A DNA stretch of 64,000 nucleotides from Paenibacillus chibensis (lineage in GTDB: Bacteria > Bacillota > Bacilli > Paenibacillales > Paenibacillaceae), in NCBI RefSeq assembly GCF_004001045.1, contig NZ_BIMK01000030.1, positions 62,001-126,000 of the forward strand, read 5' to 3'. Both the position numbers and the translations under genes were made by a program. Below are positions 1 to 8,474 of this stretch, piece by piece. The notes under the pieces are model-generated. The model did not search any database. It was not told the DNA's origin and saw only the letters and a list, made by a program, of their open reading frames with translations. How positions within the stretch are numbered: the stretch's first letter is position 1; the number at the start of each line of letters is the position of its first letter.

Positions 1-2
1 CG

Positions 3-410
3 GGAGCGGTGGCGATTTTCGTTGCCTTTTTCGTCTATGGGTGGTTTTTTACGTTCGGACATTTCAATGCATGGTTCTGGATCATTCAGGCTTTGATCAT
101 CATCGTGCTGTTCGTGGCGGATTATGCCGTGGGCGCCTGGGGAACGAAGAAGTATGGCGGCTCGAGGCTGTCCGTTATTTTGAGTACGATCGGCGTTATT
201 ATCGGACCGTTCGTCATTCCGGCATTCGGGCTTGTCATCGGTCCTTTTTTAGGAGCGTTTGTCGGGGAACTGCTGGTGGGCTCGTCGGTATCCAAAGCCG
301 CGAAGGTCGGTTATGGGACGCTGGTAGGGCTATTCAGCAGCATGGTCATGAAAATCATTTTGCAGATCGTGATGATTATCGTGTTCTTTATCTGGATTGC
401 TTTTTTTTAA
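3..410 (+). CDS. DUF456-like membrane protein, 5' end outside window
   Basis: Integral membrane protein of unknown function, cut by the window edge. The frame is open from the first bases to the TAA at 408-410, so the GTG at 9 is probably an internal valine. The visible part is almost wholly hydrophobic, with three or four membrane segments, Gly/Pro-rich turns (IIGPFVIPAFGLVIGPF about 63-79 residues after that GTG) and one short charged loop (GTKKYGGSR). This pattern fits the DUF456 family, small membrane proteins of about 160 residues with no established role. The assignment rests on composition and motif memory. The next gene begins 100 bp downstream and no terminator is evident between them. 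Confidence 0.6.
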   Translation, partial: GAVAIFVAFFVYGWFFTFGHFNAWFWIIQALIIIVLFVADYAVGAWGTKKYGGSRLSVILSTIGVIIGPFVIPAFGLVIGPFLGAFVGELLVGSSVSKAAKVGYGTLVGLFSSMVMKIILQIVMIIVFFIWIAFF

Positions 411-509
411 AGCGGGCTGTGTGGACGCGGTCCATTGGCACGCAAATTACTTATTTAAAGTCATATGCTCCATGGGATGTGCTCGGTGGGGGAAAGAAGG
501 GAATAGGGT

Positions 510-2150
510 TTGGCTAAAAAGGAATCGTTTATTAAAGGTACGCTGATCCTGGCCGCTGCGGCTCTGGTGGCCCGGGTATTGGGGCTGATGCAAAGGGTAC
601 CCCTGGATCATTTGTTCGATAACGTCGGCAAGGCTTCGTTTTCCATTGCCAACAATGTGTATCTCATGCTGCTCACGGTTGCCACGGCCGGCATACCGAG
701 CACGCTCAGCAAAATGGTGTCGGAGCGCTATGCATTAAAGCGGCCTGGCGAGGCTAGGCAGGTTTACCGCGCCGCGCTGCTGTTCGCCGTATTTGCGGGT
801 GTCATCATTACCGTACTGCTGTATATTTTGGCGCCGTATTATGCAACATACGTGTCCAAAGTTCCGGAAGCCGCATTATCCATCCGTGCTTTGGCGCCGG
901 CGCTGCTGCTGTTTCCGGCCATCGCGATGATGCGCGGATATTTTCAGGGAAGACACAATATGACGGCTGGCGGCATCTCGCAAATCGTCGAGCAATTTGC
1001 TCGCGTCGGCACAGCCATTATTCTGGCATACGTTCTGCTGAAATCCGGTTATAGCGGAAGCTGGGTTGCGGCCGGCGCTTCGTTCGGCGGCGTGCTCGGA
1101 AGCATCGGCGCCTTTGCGATCATGCTCTATTATACGGTGAAAATCCGGAAACAAGATAAGGCGGAAATGCTTCAAGAGGGAGCAGGCACGCAGCTTCCTC
1201 TGATGAGGATATACAAGGATATCTTTACATTGTCCATTCCGATCGTATTGTCGTCGCTGACCGTTCCGGCGGTTAACTTCATCGACTCTTCGATCGTCAA
1301 TCCGCTTCTGATCGGTCAGATCGGGGAGGCCAAGGCCACGGAGCTGCTCGGCATACTTGGCCAGCGCGCCCAAAGCATCGCCGGCATACCGCCGATTCTG
1401 GCTATTGCGCTCAGCACCTCGCTGATCCCGGTCATTTCGGCAGCGTTCGCCCGCAAGGATGAGGAGCATTTGCAGCAGCAAATGACGCTGGCTCTCCGCA
1501 TTTCGGTGCTTACGGGCATGCCGATCGTCATCGCACTCTGCACGGCAGCTTATTCCATCAACGGTCTGCTGTTCAGCAGTCTGGACGGTAGCTGGCTCAT
1601 CATGCTGCTCACGTTCGGCACAATTTTCCAAATCACGATGATGACCACGAACTCCATTCTGCTCGGCGTCAACAAGGCAAAAGTGTCGATGGTGAACGTG
1701 ATGGTCGGCATACTGGTCAAGCTGGCGGGGAGTTACCTGCTTGCTGCCTGGCTTGGCATTTACGGCATTATCGCGGCGACCGGGCTTTGTTTCCTTGTCA
1801 TCACGCTGCTGAATCTCCGGTCGCTGAAAAGAATTGTTTCGTTCTCGATTCTCGGCAACCGCTGGACAAGCTTCTTGTTGACGGTGATTCTGACTTCCGC
1901 GGTAGGATACGGGCTCAATGAAGCCGGCATTCAGCTGACACGCATCATGCCTGACCGTCTTGCCTTTTTGATTACCTGTATCATTGTCGGCGGAGCCGTC
2001 GTCGTCCTCTATCTCATGCTGATGATTCTGCTGGGCGTTCTGCGACAGCATGAGCTTGCGAATTATCCGCGCAAATTGCAGAAGCTGCTGCGTCCGTTAA
2101 TGCGTCTGCAGCCGGCACGCTTCAAGGCAGGAAATTCTCAAGGCCATTAG
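510..2150 (+). CDS. MurJ/SpoVB (YtgP-like) polysaccharide flippase
   Basis: Polytopic membrane protein of the MOP superfamily, 546 residues, the usual size for the YtgP/SpoVB group. Members move lipid-linked cell-wall precursors across the membrane; YtgP of B. subtilis is a MurJ-type lipid II flippase and SpoVB acts in spore cortex formation. Seen here: the N-terminal FIKGTLILAAAALVARVLG segment, an LMLLTVATAGIPSTLSKMV stretch near residue 55, the family motif MRGYFQGRHNM near 140, and about fourteen hydrophobic segments. Translation starts at TTG 510, with a purine-rich GGAAAGAAGGG site 9-19 bp upstream. I cannot decide between the YtgP and SpoVB subfamilies from sequence alone. Convergent with the next gene, with a 15 bp gap between stop codons. 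Confidence 0.85.
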   Translation: MAKKESFIKGTLILAAAALVARVLGLMQRVPLDHLFDNVGKASFSIANNVYLMLLTVATAGIPSTLSKMVSERYALKRPGEARQVYRAALLFAVFAGVIITVLLYILAPYYATYVSKVPEAALSIRALAPALLLFPAIAMMRGYFQGRHNMTAGGISQIVEQFARVGTAIILAYVLLKSGYSGSWVAAGASFGGVLGSIGAFAIMLYYTVKIRKQDKAEMLQEGAGTQLPLMRIYKDIFTLSIPIVLSSLTVPAVNFIDSSIVNPLLIGQIGEAKATELLGILGQRAQSIAGIPPILAIALSTSLIPVISAAFARKDEEHLQQQMTLALRISVLTGMPIVIALCTAAYSINGLLFSSLDGSWLIMLLTFGTIFQITMMTTNSILLGVNKAKVSMVNVMVGILVKLAGSYLLAAWLGIYGIIAATGLCFLVITLLNLRSLKRIVSFSILGNRWTSFLLTVILTSAVGYGLNEAGIQLTRIMPDRLAFLITCIIVGGAVVVLYLMLMILLGVLRQHELANYPRKLQKLLRPLMRLQPARFKAGNSQGH

Positions 2151-2165
2151 TACCTTTTCAAGCCT

Positions 2166-3578
2166 TCAATGGGCTTTTTCCGCAGTCTTCGTCACCGCTC
2201 TTTCCGCATCATGGGTCAGAGCGGTTTTTTGTATCGCGTAGCGGTGGGCATGCGTCATTTCGATCAAAATCGGCCTTTTCGGGCGAGCCACCTGATCAAT
2301 GGCCTTCTTGCTCTTGAACCAGTCATAGCGCGTCACAGGCTCGTAAGGCATATCCTGCCATACCTCGTTTAACGTGGGGCTGTACAAGCGTTTGTCCTGC
2401 GGCAGCCATTCCGATTTCAGCAGCTCCTGGCTCTCCTGCGCAGAGTTCAGAGCTGCTTTTTTGCTGCTGGTAAACAGCTTGGGCCAATATTCCTGCCGGG
2501 AGCCCCGATGCACGGTTTCCGCCGCAAAGGACTGAACGCCGGCCAGGACATCCTTGTAGCCGAACAGGATCGCATACAAAGCTTTTCCGAAACCGATGCG
2601 TTCCTCGAGATTCGAGAAATGCTCCAAGATCAGGCCGACCATACCGCGGCAGCCTGAACTGCATGCTTCGTCGGATCCATCCATTTCGGCTGCAGGTTCA
2701 TCTGCCAAGGAGGATGGCTCCTGCTGATGTGCTGCTGAATTCTGAACCGTCGCTTGCGGCTCCACGAGCATCGGAAAAATCACCTGGTTCATTTGAAAAC
2801 GGCCATGCAGGGCAAAGACAGGGCTGTCTAAAATATTTTTCTGAAAGTAGCTGTTACGGATGACCCGGCCTTCGATGTAATTCTGTTCATTGATGATCAG
2901 ACCGACCGCAAGGAGCGCGCTGTCGCGCTCGATCCAGAACCGCTCCCAGAAGGGGCGCATAAAGGCGGAGACCCGGAATTCCGGAAGCAGATGGAACAGG
3001 CTTCTTCCCAGCTTCCTGCTGTGGATGTAAAGGAGCAGCTGGGGGTAAGCATCCAGAAAAATCAAAGCGTTGCTGCGTTCCAGCATTTGATACATGTCCT
3101 CACGCAGCGGGTCCGTCACGACATCCGACAGAAGACCGCCTTTAAGATCCGTCATGTTCCAGCCCGCATTGCGCGAAACCATATGGGCGAGAAAAGACCA
3201 GTGCAGTTCGGGATACTCCCGGTAACAGTCATAATACGCCTTCGTGCGGGTAATATTGCTGCGGTTGGCTTCGAGCACCGACTCCCGGATTTGCTTCACG
3301 ATGTGGCGGTCCTCCGGCAGCAGCGGCGTTCGCTCATCCTTGCCGAACATTCCGTCCCCAACTCGGCTGCGGTCGCTTAGCAGACGTTCAAGCTGATCGC
3401 GGATGCTGTGCGCGGACGACTCCCTCCAGCCCAGCGGCCTGCGGTCCTTGATCAGGAGCTGCGAAGCTTTCCAGCAGGCATATTTGCCCTTCACGGCCTC
3501 TGCGGTCGTCTGCGGCAGCGTCATGGCCAGCCGGATAAACCCTAGAAAAGCGGAGCTTTCTCCCGTCTTTGGCTCCAT
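2166..3578 (-). CDS. DUF2515 family protein (YppC-like)
   Basis: Protein of unknown function, about 470 residues. The segment NITRTKAYYDCYREYPELHW followed by SFLAHMVSRNAGWNMTDLKG, near residues 108-147, is the hallmark I recall for DUF2515, found in Bacillus (YppC) and Paenibacillus. No signal peptide or membrane segment is obvious, so it is probably cytoplasmic. The frame is open further upstream to 3680, but the start is set at the ATG at 3576-3578 because AAAGGAGAG lies about 7 bp before it. The middle (about residues 275-310) is a Ser/Ala/Glu-rich linker that looks poorly conserved. It is divergent from the thioredoxin-like gene and convergent with the flippase gene. Confidence 0.75.
   Translation of the reverse strand: MEPKTGESSAFLGFIRLAMTLPQTTAEAVKGKYACWKASQLLIKDRRPLGWRESSAHSIRDQLERLLSDRSRVGDGMFGKDERTPLLPEDRHIVKQIRESVLEANRSNITRTKAYYDCYREYPELHWSFLAHMVSRNAGWNMTDLKGGLLSDVVTDPLREDMYQMLERSNALIFLDAYPQLLLYIHSRKLGRSLFHLLPEFRVSAFMRPFWERFWIERDSALLAVGLIINEQNYIEGRVIRNSYFQKNILDSPVFALHGRFQMNQVIFPMLVEPQATVQNSAAHQQEPSSLADEPAAEMDGSDEACSSGCRGMVGLILEHFSNLEERIGFGKALYAILFGYKDVLAGVQSFAAETVHRGSRQEYWPKLFTSSKKAALNSAQESQELLKSEWLPQDKRLYSPTLNEVWQDMPYEPVTRYDWFKSKKAIDQVARPKRPILIEMTHAHRYAIQKTALTHDAERAVTKTAEKAH
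2194..2230 (+). terminator. Intrinsic terminator of the flippase gene, inside the opposing CDS
   Basis: ACCGCTCT at 2194-2201 pairs exactly with AGAGCGGT at 2218-2225 and is followed by TTTTTT. It ends transcription in the plus direction. It lies within the C-terminal codons of the minus-strand DUF2515 gene. A weaker AAGCC/GGCTT hairpin at 2160-2176 with T's after it lies just upstream. Confidence 0.75.
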
Positions 3579-3707
3579 GAATGAACTCTCCTTTCTTCTG
3601 AAAATATCCCTGTTCTCAGTATGGCTCAAAAATTTGACTTCCACTCTATATTCTGATTCACTAAAGGAAGAATTGGACAAGAAATGTTCAGAAAGGACTG
3701 ATTATAG

Positions 3708-4058
3708 ATGCAGAAAATCACTTCAAAAGCCGAATTTCAGGTTGCTATCCAATCACCGAGACTGACCGTTGCGGTGTTCAAGGCCGATTGGTGCGGAGAC
3801 TGCAAATTTATGGACCCGTTCATGCCGGATGTCGAGGCGAAGTTTGCCAATGACATGACGCTGGTGGAAGTGGACGTCGACCAGGTCGGGGACGTCAGCC
3901 AGGAACTGAACATTTTGGGCATTCCCAGCTTCGTGGCTTTTTCCGACGGACGTGAGCTGGTGCGTTACGTGAACAAGCTGCGCAAATCGCGGGAGGAGAT
4001 CGAAGGCTTCCTGCAGCAGGCGCTGGACGTGTACCGGACGATTCACAAATATAATTAA
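3708..4058 (+). CDS. Thioredoxin-like protein (WCGDC active site)
   Basis: Small thiol-disulfide oxidoreductase-like protein of 116 residues, one thioredoxin domain and no signal peptide, so cytoplasmic. The redox motif is WCGDC, with cysteines at about 29 and 32, and the cis-proline region is present as GIPSF near 75. The central dipeptide Gly-Asp differs from the Gly-Pro of classical thioredoxin and is typical of a thioredoxin-family group common in Bacillota. The start ATG has AAAGGA about 9 bp upstream. It is a single-gene unit, closed by a terminator, and divergent from the DUF2515 gene. The physiological partner cannot be told from sequence. Confidence 0.85.
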   Translation: MQKITSKAEFQVAIQSPRLTVAVFKADWCGDCKFMDPFMPDVEAKFANDMTLVEVDVDQVGDVSQELNILGIPSFVAFSDGRELVRYVNKLRKSREEIEGFLQQALDVYRTIHKYN

Positions 4059-4067
4059 AAGGGATGC

Positions 4068-4105
4068 ACCGCTCTTGCTGGACAAGGGCGGTGTCCTTCT
4101 GTTTT
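4068..4105 (+). terminator. Terminator after thioredoxin-like gene
   Basis: ACCGCTCTTG (4068-4077) pairs with CAAGGGCGGT (4083-4092) with one G-U pair, followed by a T-rich run. Confidence 0.75.
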
Positions 4106-4204
4106 TCAGCAAAAAGAATGCGTTTTCTTAGATTTTGTCACAAAGTGGGTATATTCCATCATGCATTATCAGGTATAATAGATGAGATTGGTAAATATAC
4201 GGAG

Positions 4205-4229
4205 CGCTCAGATCGGTTGGAGCGTTTTT
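4205..4229 (+). promoter_or_regulatory. Terminator-like hairpin in the ctaA leader
   Basis: CGCTC (4205-4209) pairs with GAGCG (4220-4224), followed by TTTTT, only 26 bp before the ctaA start and downstream of a TATAAT at 4174-4179. It could act as an attenuator or be a chance small hairpin; no known riboswitch or T-box elements are seen. Confidence 0.35.
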
Positions 4230-4254
4230 AATTTGAGCTGCAGGTGAGAGAATT

Positions 4255-5211
4255 TTGAATACCAAACAATTGAAATGGCTCAGTTACTTGACCTTTTTCG
4301 TCATGTTTTTCGCGACATTCGGCGGAACGGTCGTCACCAAGACCGATTCGGGTCTGGGCTGCGGCCATGAGTGGCCATTGTGCCGCGGGCAATTCGTGCC
4401 CGCACATACCATTGCTTCGTTAATCGAATATTCACACCGCTTGGTTAGCGGCATGGCGGGATTAACCGCGGTGGCGGTTGTCGTCTGTTTTTGGCTGTTT
4501 GCCAAAAACCGCAAGGATTTGCGCATCTATTCATGGCTGACGCTGATTTTTGTCATTGTACAAGCCCTCATGGGGGCACTTGCGGTCGTGTACGACCAAT
4601 CCTCTGCGGTTCTTGCGCTTCATTTCGGATTTTCATTGATTGCCTTTGCCAGCTCCCTGATGCTGGCGCTCGGAGCCCGGAGAATGGACAAGAACCAGGG
4701 CTCGATGACGAGGGAGGAGACGCCTCCAGTCAGTCTGGCTTTTCGGAATTTCGTATGGATGGTTACGATTTATTCGTACATTGTCGTGTACGTCGGGGCC
4801 TATGTAAGCCACACGAGCTCCGCCGGAGGCTGCTCCGGCTGGCCGCTCTGCAACGGTCAGCTGATCCCGGACCTGACGGGCAGCGTTGCGATCGCCTTCT
4901 TCCACCGTCTGGCCGCATTGCTGCTGTTTATTGCCGTTGTGGTCATGGCCTACTTTGCGTACAAGCTTCATCAAGGCAACCGCGAGCTGGCCGGACTCGG
5001 GATTTCGGCGGCGGTACTGTGTCTGATGCAGGTATTCAGTGGCGCTGGCATCGTTTACACGCTGAGCAAGCCGGAGGTTTATATTTTCGCCGCTTTGCTG
5101 CATAACCTGCTGATCTCCTCCCTGTTTGGCGTACTGTGCTACTTGAGCGTCAGGGTATGGCAGCTCGGGAGAGAGCCTGAACGGCAGTTAAGAACCGCCT
5201 CGAATGTGTAA
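4255..5211 (+). CDS. ctaA: Heme A synthase CtaA
   Basis: Membrane enzyme that oxidises the C8 methyl group of heme O to give heme A for aa3-type cytochrome oxidase. At 318 residues it has the Bacillus CtaA length and eight predicted hydrophobic segments. Diagnostic motifs: the first-half cysteine pair GCGHEWPLC (Cys36/Cys43), the histidine motif EYSHRLVSG near residue 63, the second-half pair GGCSGWPLC, and AFFHRLAA, matching the two-fold repeat and heme-ligand histidines of the COX15/CtaA family. It starts at TTG 4255 with CAGGTGAG upstream. ctaB and oxidase genes are not adjacent, unlike the ctaA-ctaB pair of B. subtilis. Confidence 0.95.
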   Translation: MNTKQLKWLSYLTFFVMFFATFGGTVVTKTDSGLGCGHEWPLCRGQFVPAHTIASLIEYSHRLVSGMAGLTAVAVVVCFWLFAKNRKDLRIYSWLTLIFVIVQALMGALAVVYDQSSAVLALHFGFSLIAFASSLMLALGARRMDKNQGSMTREETPPVSLAFRNFVWMVTIYSYIVVYVGAYVSHTSSAGGCSGWPLCNGQLIPDLTGSVAIAFFHRLAALLLFIAVVVMAYFAYKLHQGNRELAGLGISAAVLCLMQVFSGAGIVYTLSKPEVYIFAALLHNLLISSLFGVLCYLSVRVWQLGREPERQLRTASNV

Positions 5212-5657
5212 ACATCGCATAGCATGATGACCATAGACAAAGTCCGCGAATCCATTTCGGGGGCTTTGTTTGTAAACAGACATTTTCGCTTTCCGGAATG
5301 GTTGTCCCGAATGAACGGAGTTTACTTAGGGACATGCTAAGACTGGCCGGAAGCAATGGAGCGGGCATCCCATTTATAGAGCTGGCAGGCGGAGAAGAAG
5401 CGGTAAGAACGTGATGCGGATGAAAAAGATACCGCGAAAGTTTAATCCGGAAGCCGGCGTGTTTAATATATCAGCAAGCATAAAATGTGAAGCAAGGCCT
5501 GATGTCGCAGGGAAACAACATCTCAGGGCTCTGGCTTCTTTGAAAGTGCGTCGATTGACGTTTTTCTTAGCTATAACGCTGAAGGTCTGACGGGAAATGG
5601 AAGGAAGCAGCCTGAAGAGTTATTTTTATGCAAATACAATGCAGGGAGAGAAGGACA
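5212..5657. other. Intergenic region after ctaA, no supported gene
   Basis: A hairpin at 5237-5269 (ACAAAG at the base pairing with CTTTGT, two imperfections in the stem, then TTTGT) probably ends ctaA transcription. Beyond it are two short overlapping frames (26 and 58 codons, joined by TGATG at 5412-5416) without convincing ribosome binding sites or recognisable products. I see no promoter with good spacing for the following gene. Confidence 0.5.
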
Positions 5658-6377
5658 ATGCTGCGAACACTGCTGGGAGAAATGCCTCGCCAAAACAACG
5701 GGCTGCTTGAAGAAGCGATCGAAAAGATGTTTCAAACCATTCAGCTTCTCCAAAAGGAAATTGAAAGGAACGAGGATCCGAGCCACGATTTCCGCAAGCT
5801 GGAGATTTGGACGCGGGGCCTGGTCTCATCGATCGATGAGCTGGAGCAGAGCTGGTATGCCGCCTGCTTTTTCCGTAAGTCGGTGAAGGCCGGGTACGTG
5901 GATGACATGAATATCCAGGAACAAAGCGAATACGCGCGGTATGTTTATTTTTATAAAAACGGCTTTATCCGCGTCTTTTCGATTCTCGACAAGCTCGGCA
6001 CCGTCCTTAATGATCTGTTTGATCTGAATACCTCGAAACTCAAAGCCCATTATTCTTATTTTACCGTGCTGAGGCAGTTCCATTACCTTAAAAACCACCA
6101 GAGCCTTGCGGACGAGCTGACAAATATTAAAAACGAATACAGAAGCGCGCTGAATGCTCTGCGCAAACGGCGGAACGCCGAGATCCATTACATGAATTCG
6201 GAGATGCAGGACGATTTGTGGCAGCGCCATCAGGGCTTGCATGACAAGGTCGAGCTGGAGGACCTGGACAAGCACCTGGAGGATCTGAAACAGGGCCTGG
6301 ACATGGTCTGCAAATCGCTCATCGCTTCTTACCGGTACGCCAATGAGCTCTGGGCAAAAAAAGGGATGAAGGTGTAG
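5658..6377 (+). CDS. Cthe_2314-type HEPN domain protein
   Basis: All-helical cytoplasmic protein of about 239 residues. The stretch YARYVYFYKNGFIRVFSILD near 95-114 and the RNAEIH motif (Arg172 to His177, an R-x4-H arrangement) fit HEPN domains of the Cthe_2314 family. In many HEPN proteins R-x4-6-H forms an RNase site, often in toxin-antitoxin or defence systems, but this family is uncharacterised as far as I know. The start ATG at 5658 is preferred over an in-frame ATG at 5628 because GGAGAGAAGG precedes it. No MNT-nucleotidyltransferase antitoxin or other partner gene is adjacent. The next element is the promoter of the SAM riboswitch. Confidence 0.7.
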   Translation: MLRTLLGEMPRQNNGLLEEAIEKMFQTIQLLQKEIERNEDPSHDFRKLEIWTRGLVSSIDELEQSWYAACFFRKSVKAGYVDDMNIQEQSEYARYVYFYKNGFIRVFSILDKLGTVLNDLFDLNTSKLKAHYSYFTVLRQFHYLKNHQSLADELTNIKNEYRSALNALRKRRNAEIHYMNSEMQDDLWQRHQGLHDKVELEDLDKHLEDLKQGLDMVCKSLIASYRYANELWAKKGMKV

Positions 6378-6399
6378 CTTCGATTCAACAAATTTCCTT

Positions 6400-6428
6400 T
6401 TGACAAAGAAAGAAAAAGTTATTATACT
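6400..6428 (+). promoter_or_regulatory. SigA promoter of the met transport operon
   Basis: TTGACA (6400-6405) and TATACT (6423-6428) with a 17 bp spacer, about 40 bp before the SAM riboswitch. Confidence 0.85.
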
Positions 6429-6467
6429 GAAAAACATGAAAACGTAACGAATAATTTCATACTTTTT

Positions 6468-6664
6468 TTCTTATCGAGAGAGGCGGAGGGACAGGCCCGA
6501 TGAAGCCCGGCAACCGATTTGAGAATGCGGCGTAACACCCATTCTGAAATGACATGGTGCTAATTCCTACAACTGCAGGTGATGCCTGCGGATTGGCAGA
6601 TGAGAAAGGTAGCGACTTCGCATACGAAGAGCCCTTTTTGATTCCGTCAAAAGGGCTTTTTATT
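6468..6664 (+). promoter_or_regulatory. SAM-I (S-box) riboswitch with terminator
   Basis: S-adenosylmethionine-sensing leader. The P1 stem pairs TTCTTATC (6468-6475) with GATGAGAA (6599-6606). The conserved core GAGAGAGGCGGAGGGAC (6476-6492), then GATGAAGCCCGGCAACC and GGTGCTAATTCC, are standard S-box signatures. The expression platform is an intrinsic terminator: AGCCCTTTT (6630-6638) pairs with AAAAGGGCT (6649-6657), followed by T's. SAM binding should stabilise P1 and permit termination, shutting off metNIQ when SAM is plentiful. Confidence 0.95.
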
Positions 6665-6749
6665 TTGTCTGATTTTGTCTGTGGGACAGTTTATCTTCAT
6701 AGATGGCATAAGGCCTTTTGTTAACGTTTCAGGGAAGGAGAGCTTTGGA

Positions 6750-7760
6750 TTGATAGAATTAAAGCAGGTAACCAAAAAGTACGGCAAGGGCGCCAAAACG
6801 ACCGAGGCCTTGTCCGGACTTGATCTGACCGTTCACAAAGGAGAAATTTTCGGCGTCATCGGACATTCCGGAGCCGGCAAAAGCACGCTGATCCGCTGCA
6901 TGAATTTGCTTGAACGGCCGACCTCGGGCGAGGTATGGGTGGACGGAGTGGATTTGACGAAGCTCGGCAAGCAGCAGCTGCAGACTCAGCGCAGGAAGAT
7001 CGGGATGATATTTCAGCACTTTAATCTGCTGAGCTCGGCGACGGTTTACGATAATATCGCATTTCCGCTGCGGTTGGCTCATGTGGATAAGACAGCGGTT
7101 GCCGCTAAGGTCGACGAGCTGCTGCAGCTGGTCGGTCTGGAAGCTCATCGCGACAAATATCCGGCGCAGCTGTCCGGAGGGCAGAAGCAGAGAGTCGGCA
7201 TCGCCCGCGCGCTGGCGAGCGACCCGCAGGTGCTTCTCTGCGACGAAGCCACTTCGGCGCTGGACCCGCAGACGACGGATTCGATCCTGAAACTGCTGCT
7301 CGACATTAACCGGAAGCTCCATTTGACGATCGTCCTGATTACGCATGAAATGCATGTCATCCAGAGCATTTGCGACCGGGTGGCTGTCATTCATCAGGGC
7401 GGCATCGTGGAAGAAGGCACCGTCACGGATGTGTTTTTGAAGCCGAAGCATCCGGTCACGCGCGAGTTTATTCAGGGCCAGGCCGGCGAATCCGCGCAGC
7501 TTGCGCTGCAGGCGCCTCATGACGGTTCATCCCGCATTTGCAAGCTGACCTTCCTGGGCGAAAAGACGTATGATTCGATTCTGTCCAGAACGGCCAGGGA
7601 AACCGGCGTGGACTTCGCGATCCTGCAGGGAACCATCTCGAAAATCAAAGACATTCCTTACGGTCAGCTTATTGTCCGTCTGGAAGGGGATGCGGAGACG
7701 ATCGAGAAGACGATCCAGAGGGTAACGGCTGAAGGCTTGGATGTGGAGGTGATGAACTGA
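6750..7760 (+). CDS. metN: Methionine ABC transporter ATP-binding protein MetN
   Basis: Cytoplasmic ATPase of the methionine importer, about 336 residues. The N-terminal ABC domain has Walker A GHSGAGKST (38-46), signature LSGGQKQR and Walker B LLCDEATSALD. A C-terminal NIL/ACT-like domain (about 260-336) is the regulatory methionine-binding domain typical of MetN. I place the start at TTG 6750, nine bases after AAGGAG; the upstream in-frame extension would overlap the riboswitch terminator region. It is the first gene of metN-metI-metQ under the SAM-I riboswitch. Its stop overlaps the metI start by one base (TGATG). Confidence 0.95.
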   Translation: MIELKQVTKKYGKGAKTTEALSGLDLTVHKGEIFGVIGHSGAGKSTLIRCMNLLERPTSGEVWVDGVDLTKLGKQQLQTQRRKIGMIFQHFNLLSSATVYDNIAFPLRLAHVDKTAVAAKVDELLQLVGLEAHRDKYPAQLSGGQKQRVGIARALASDPQVLLCDEATSALDPQTTDSILKLLLDINRKLHLTIVLITHEMHVIQSICDRVAVIHQGGIVEEGTVTDVFLKPKHPVTREFIQGQAGESAQLALQAPHDGSSRICKLTFLGEKTYDSILSRTARETGVDFAILQGTISKIKDIPYGQLIVRLEGDAETIEKTIQRVTAEGLDVEVMN

Positions 7761-8428
7761 TGTGGGGACTGGATTTTTCGGTTCTGGACTGGAATGAGAT
7801 TGGCGTTGCCAGCCTGGATACCCTCAAAATGCTCGTTGCCTCGGCCGTCTTTACTTTTATCCTGGGGCTGCCGCTGGGCGTGCTGCTGTACCAATGCTCC
7901 CGCTCCAGCAGTGGTTGGGTTCGGGCGGTGTACAACATTCTGTCGGTCATCGTCAATATTTTGCGGTCGGTGCCGTTCATCATTCTGATCGTGGCACTCA
8001 TCCCATTCACGGTATCCATCGTAGGCGTATCCTACGGGGTACTCGGAACGATTCCGCCGCTTGTCATTGGAGCCGCTCCATTCTTTGCAAGGCTGGTGGA
8101 AACCTCGCTGCGCGAGGTGGACCGGGGCGTGCTGGAAGCGGCACAGTCGATGGGAGCTTCGACCTGGCAGATCATTCTGAAGGTGCTGCTGCCTGAAGCA
8201 AGACCGGGCCTGCTCGCGGGCCTGACGATTACCGTAGTCACTTTGGTGTCCTATACGGCGATGTCCGGCATGGTGGGCGGAGGCGGCCTTGGCGACTTGG
8301 CCATCCGTTACGGGTACTACCGTTACCAGAAGGAAGTCATGATCATCTCCGTGCTGGCCATGATCGTTTTGGTTCAGCTGCTGCAGATGGCGGGAGACCG
8401 GCTAGTCCGGCATTTTACGCGCAAATAG
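7760..8428 (+). CDS. metI: Methionine ABC transporter permease MetI
   Basis: Inner-membrane permease of the methionine importer, 222 residues with about five membrane segments. The cytoplasmic coupling motif EAAQSMGASTWQIILKVLLP near residues 127-146 is the EAA loop of ABC permeases, and the preceding LRSVPFIILIVALIPF is characteristic of MetI. It starts at the ATG whose A is the last base of the metN stop, so translation is probably coupled. A 140 bp gap with a strong hairpin separates it from metQ. Confidence 0.95.
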   Translation: MWGLDFSVLDWNEIGVASLDTLKMLVASAVFTFILGLPLGVLLYQCSRSSSGWVRAVYNILSVIVNILRSVPFIILIVALIPFTVSIVGVSYGVLGTIPPLVIGAAPFFARLVETSLREVDRGVLEAAQSMGASTWQIILKVLLPEARPGLLAGLTITVVTLVSYTAMSGMVGGGGLGDLAIRYGYYRYQKEVMIISVLAMIVLVQLLQMAGDRLVRHFTRK

Positions 8429-8474
8429 CATTCATTACCGCGGTAACGTCATCCGATATCCGGATGTTGATGTG

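Noticed and set aside
876..2051. 391-codon frame on the minus strand opposite the flippase gene
   Set aside because: Shadow frame with no family resemblance, His/Arg/Gln-rich composition and no ribosome binding site.
4135..4179. TTGTCA and TATAAT as a ctaA promoter pair
   Set aside because: The spacer is about 33 bp, too long; the TATAAT may still be a -10 with a weak -35.
5555..5577. TTGACG and TATAAC as a promoter for the HEPN gene
   Set aside because: The spacer is only 11 bp.
5335..5590. Two short overlapping frames, 26 and 58 codons, after ctaA; the first ends in GGEEAVRT, reminiscent of a truncated hemoglobin start
   Set aside because: No good ribosome binding site for the second, and no further globin-like sequence in any frame downstream; the short match can be chance.
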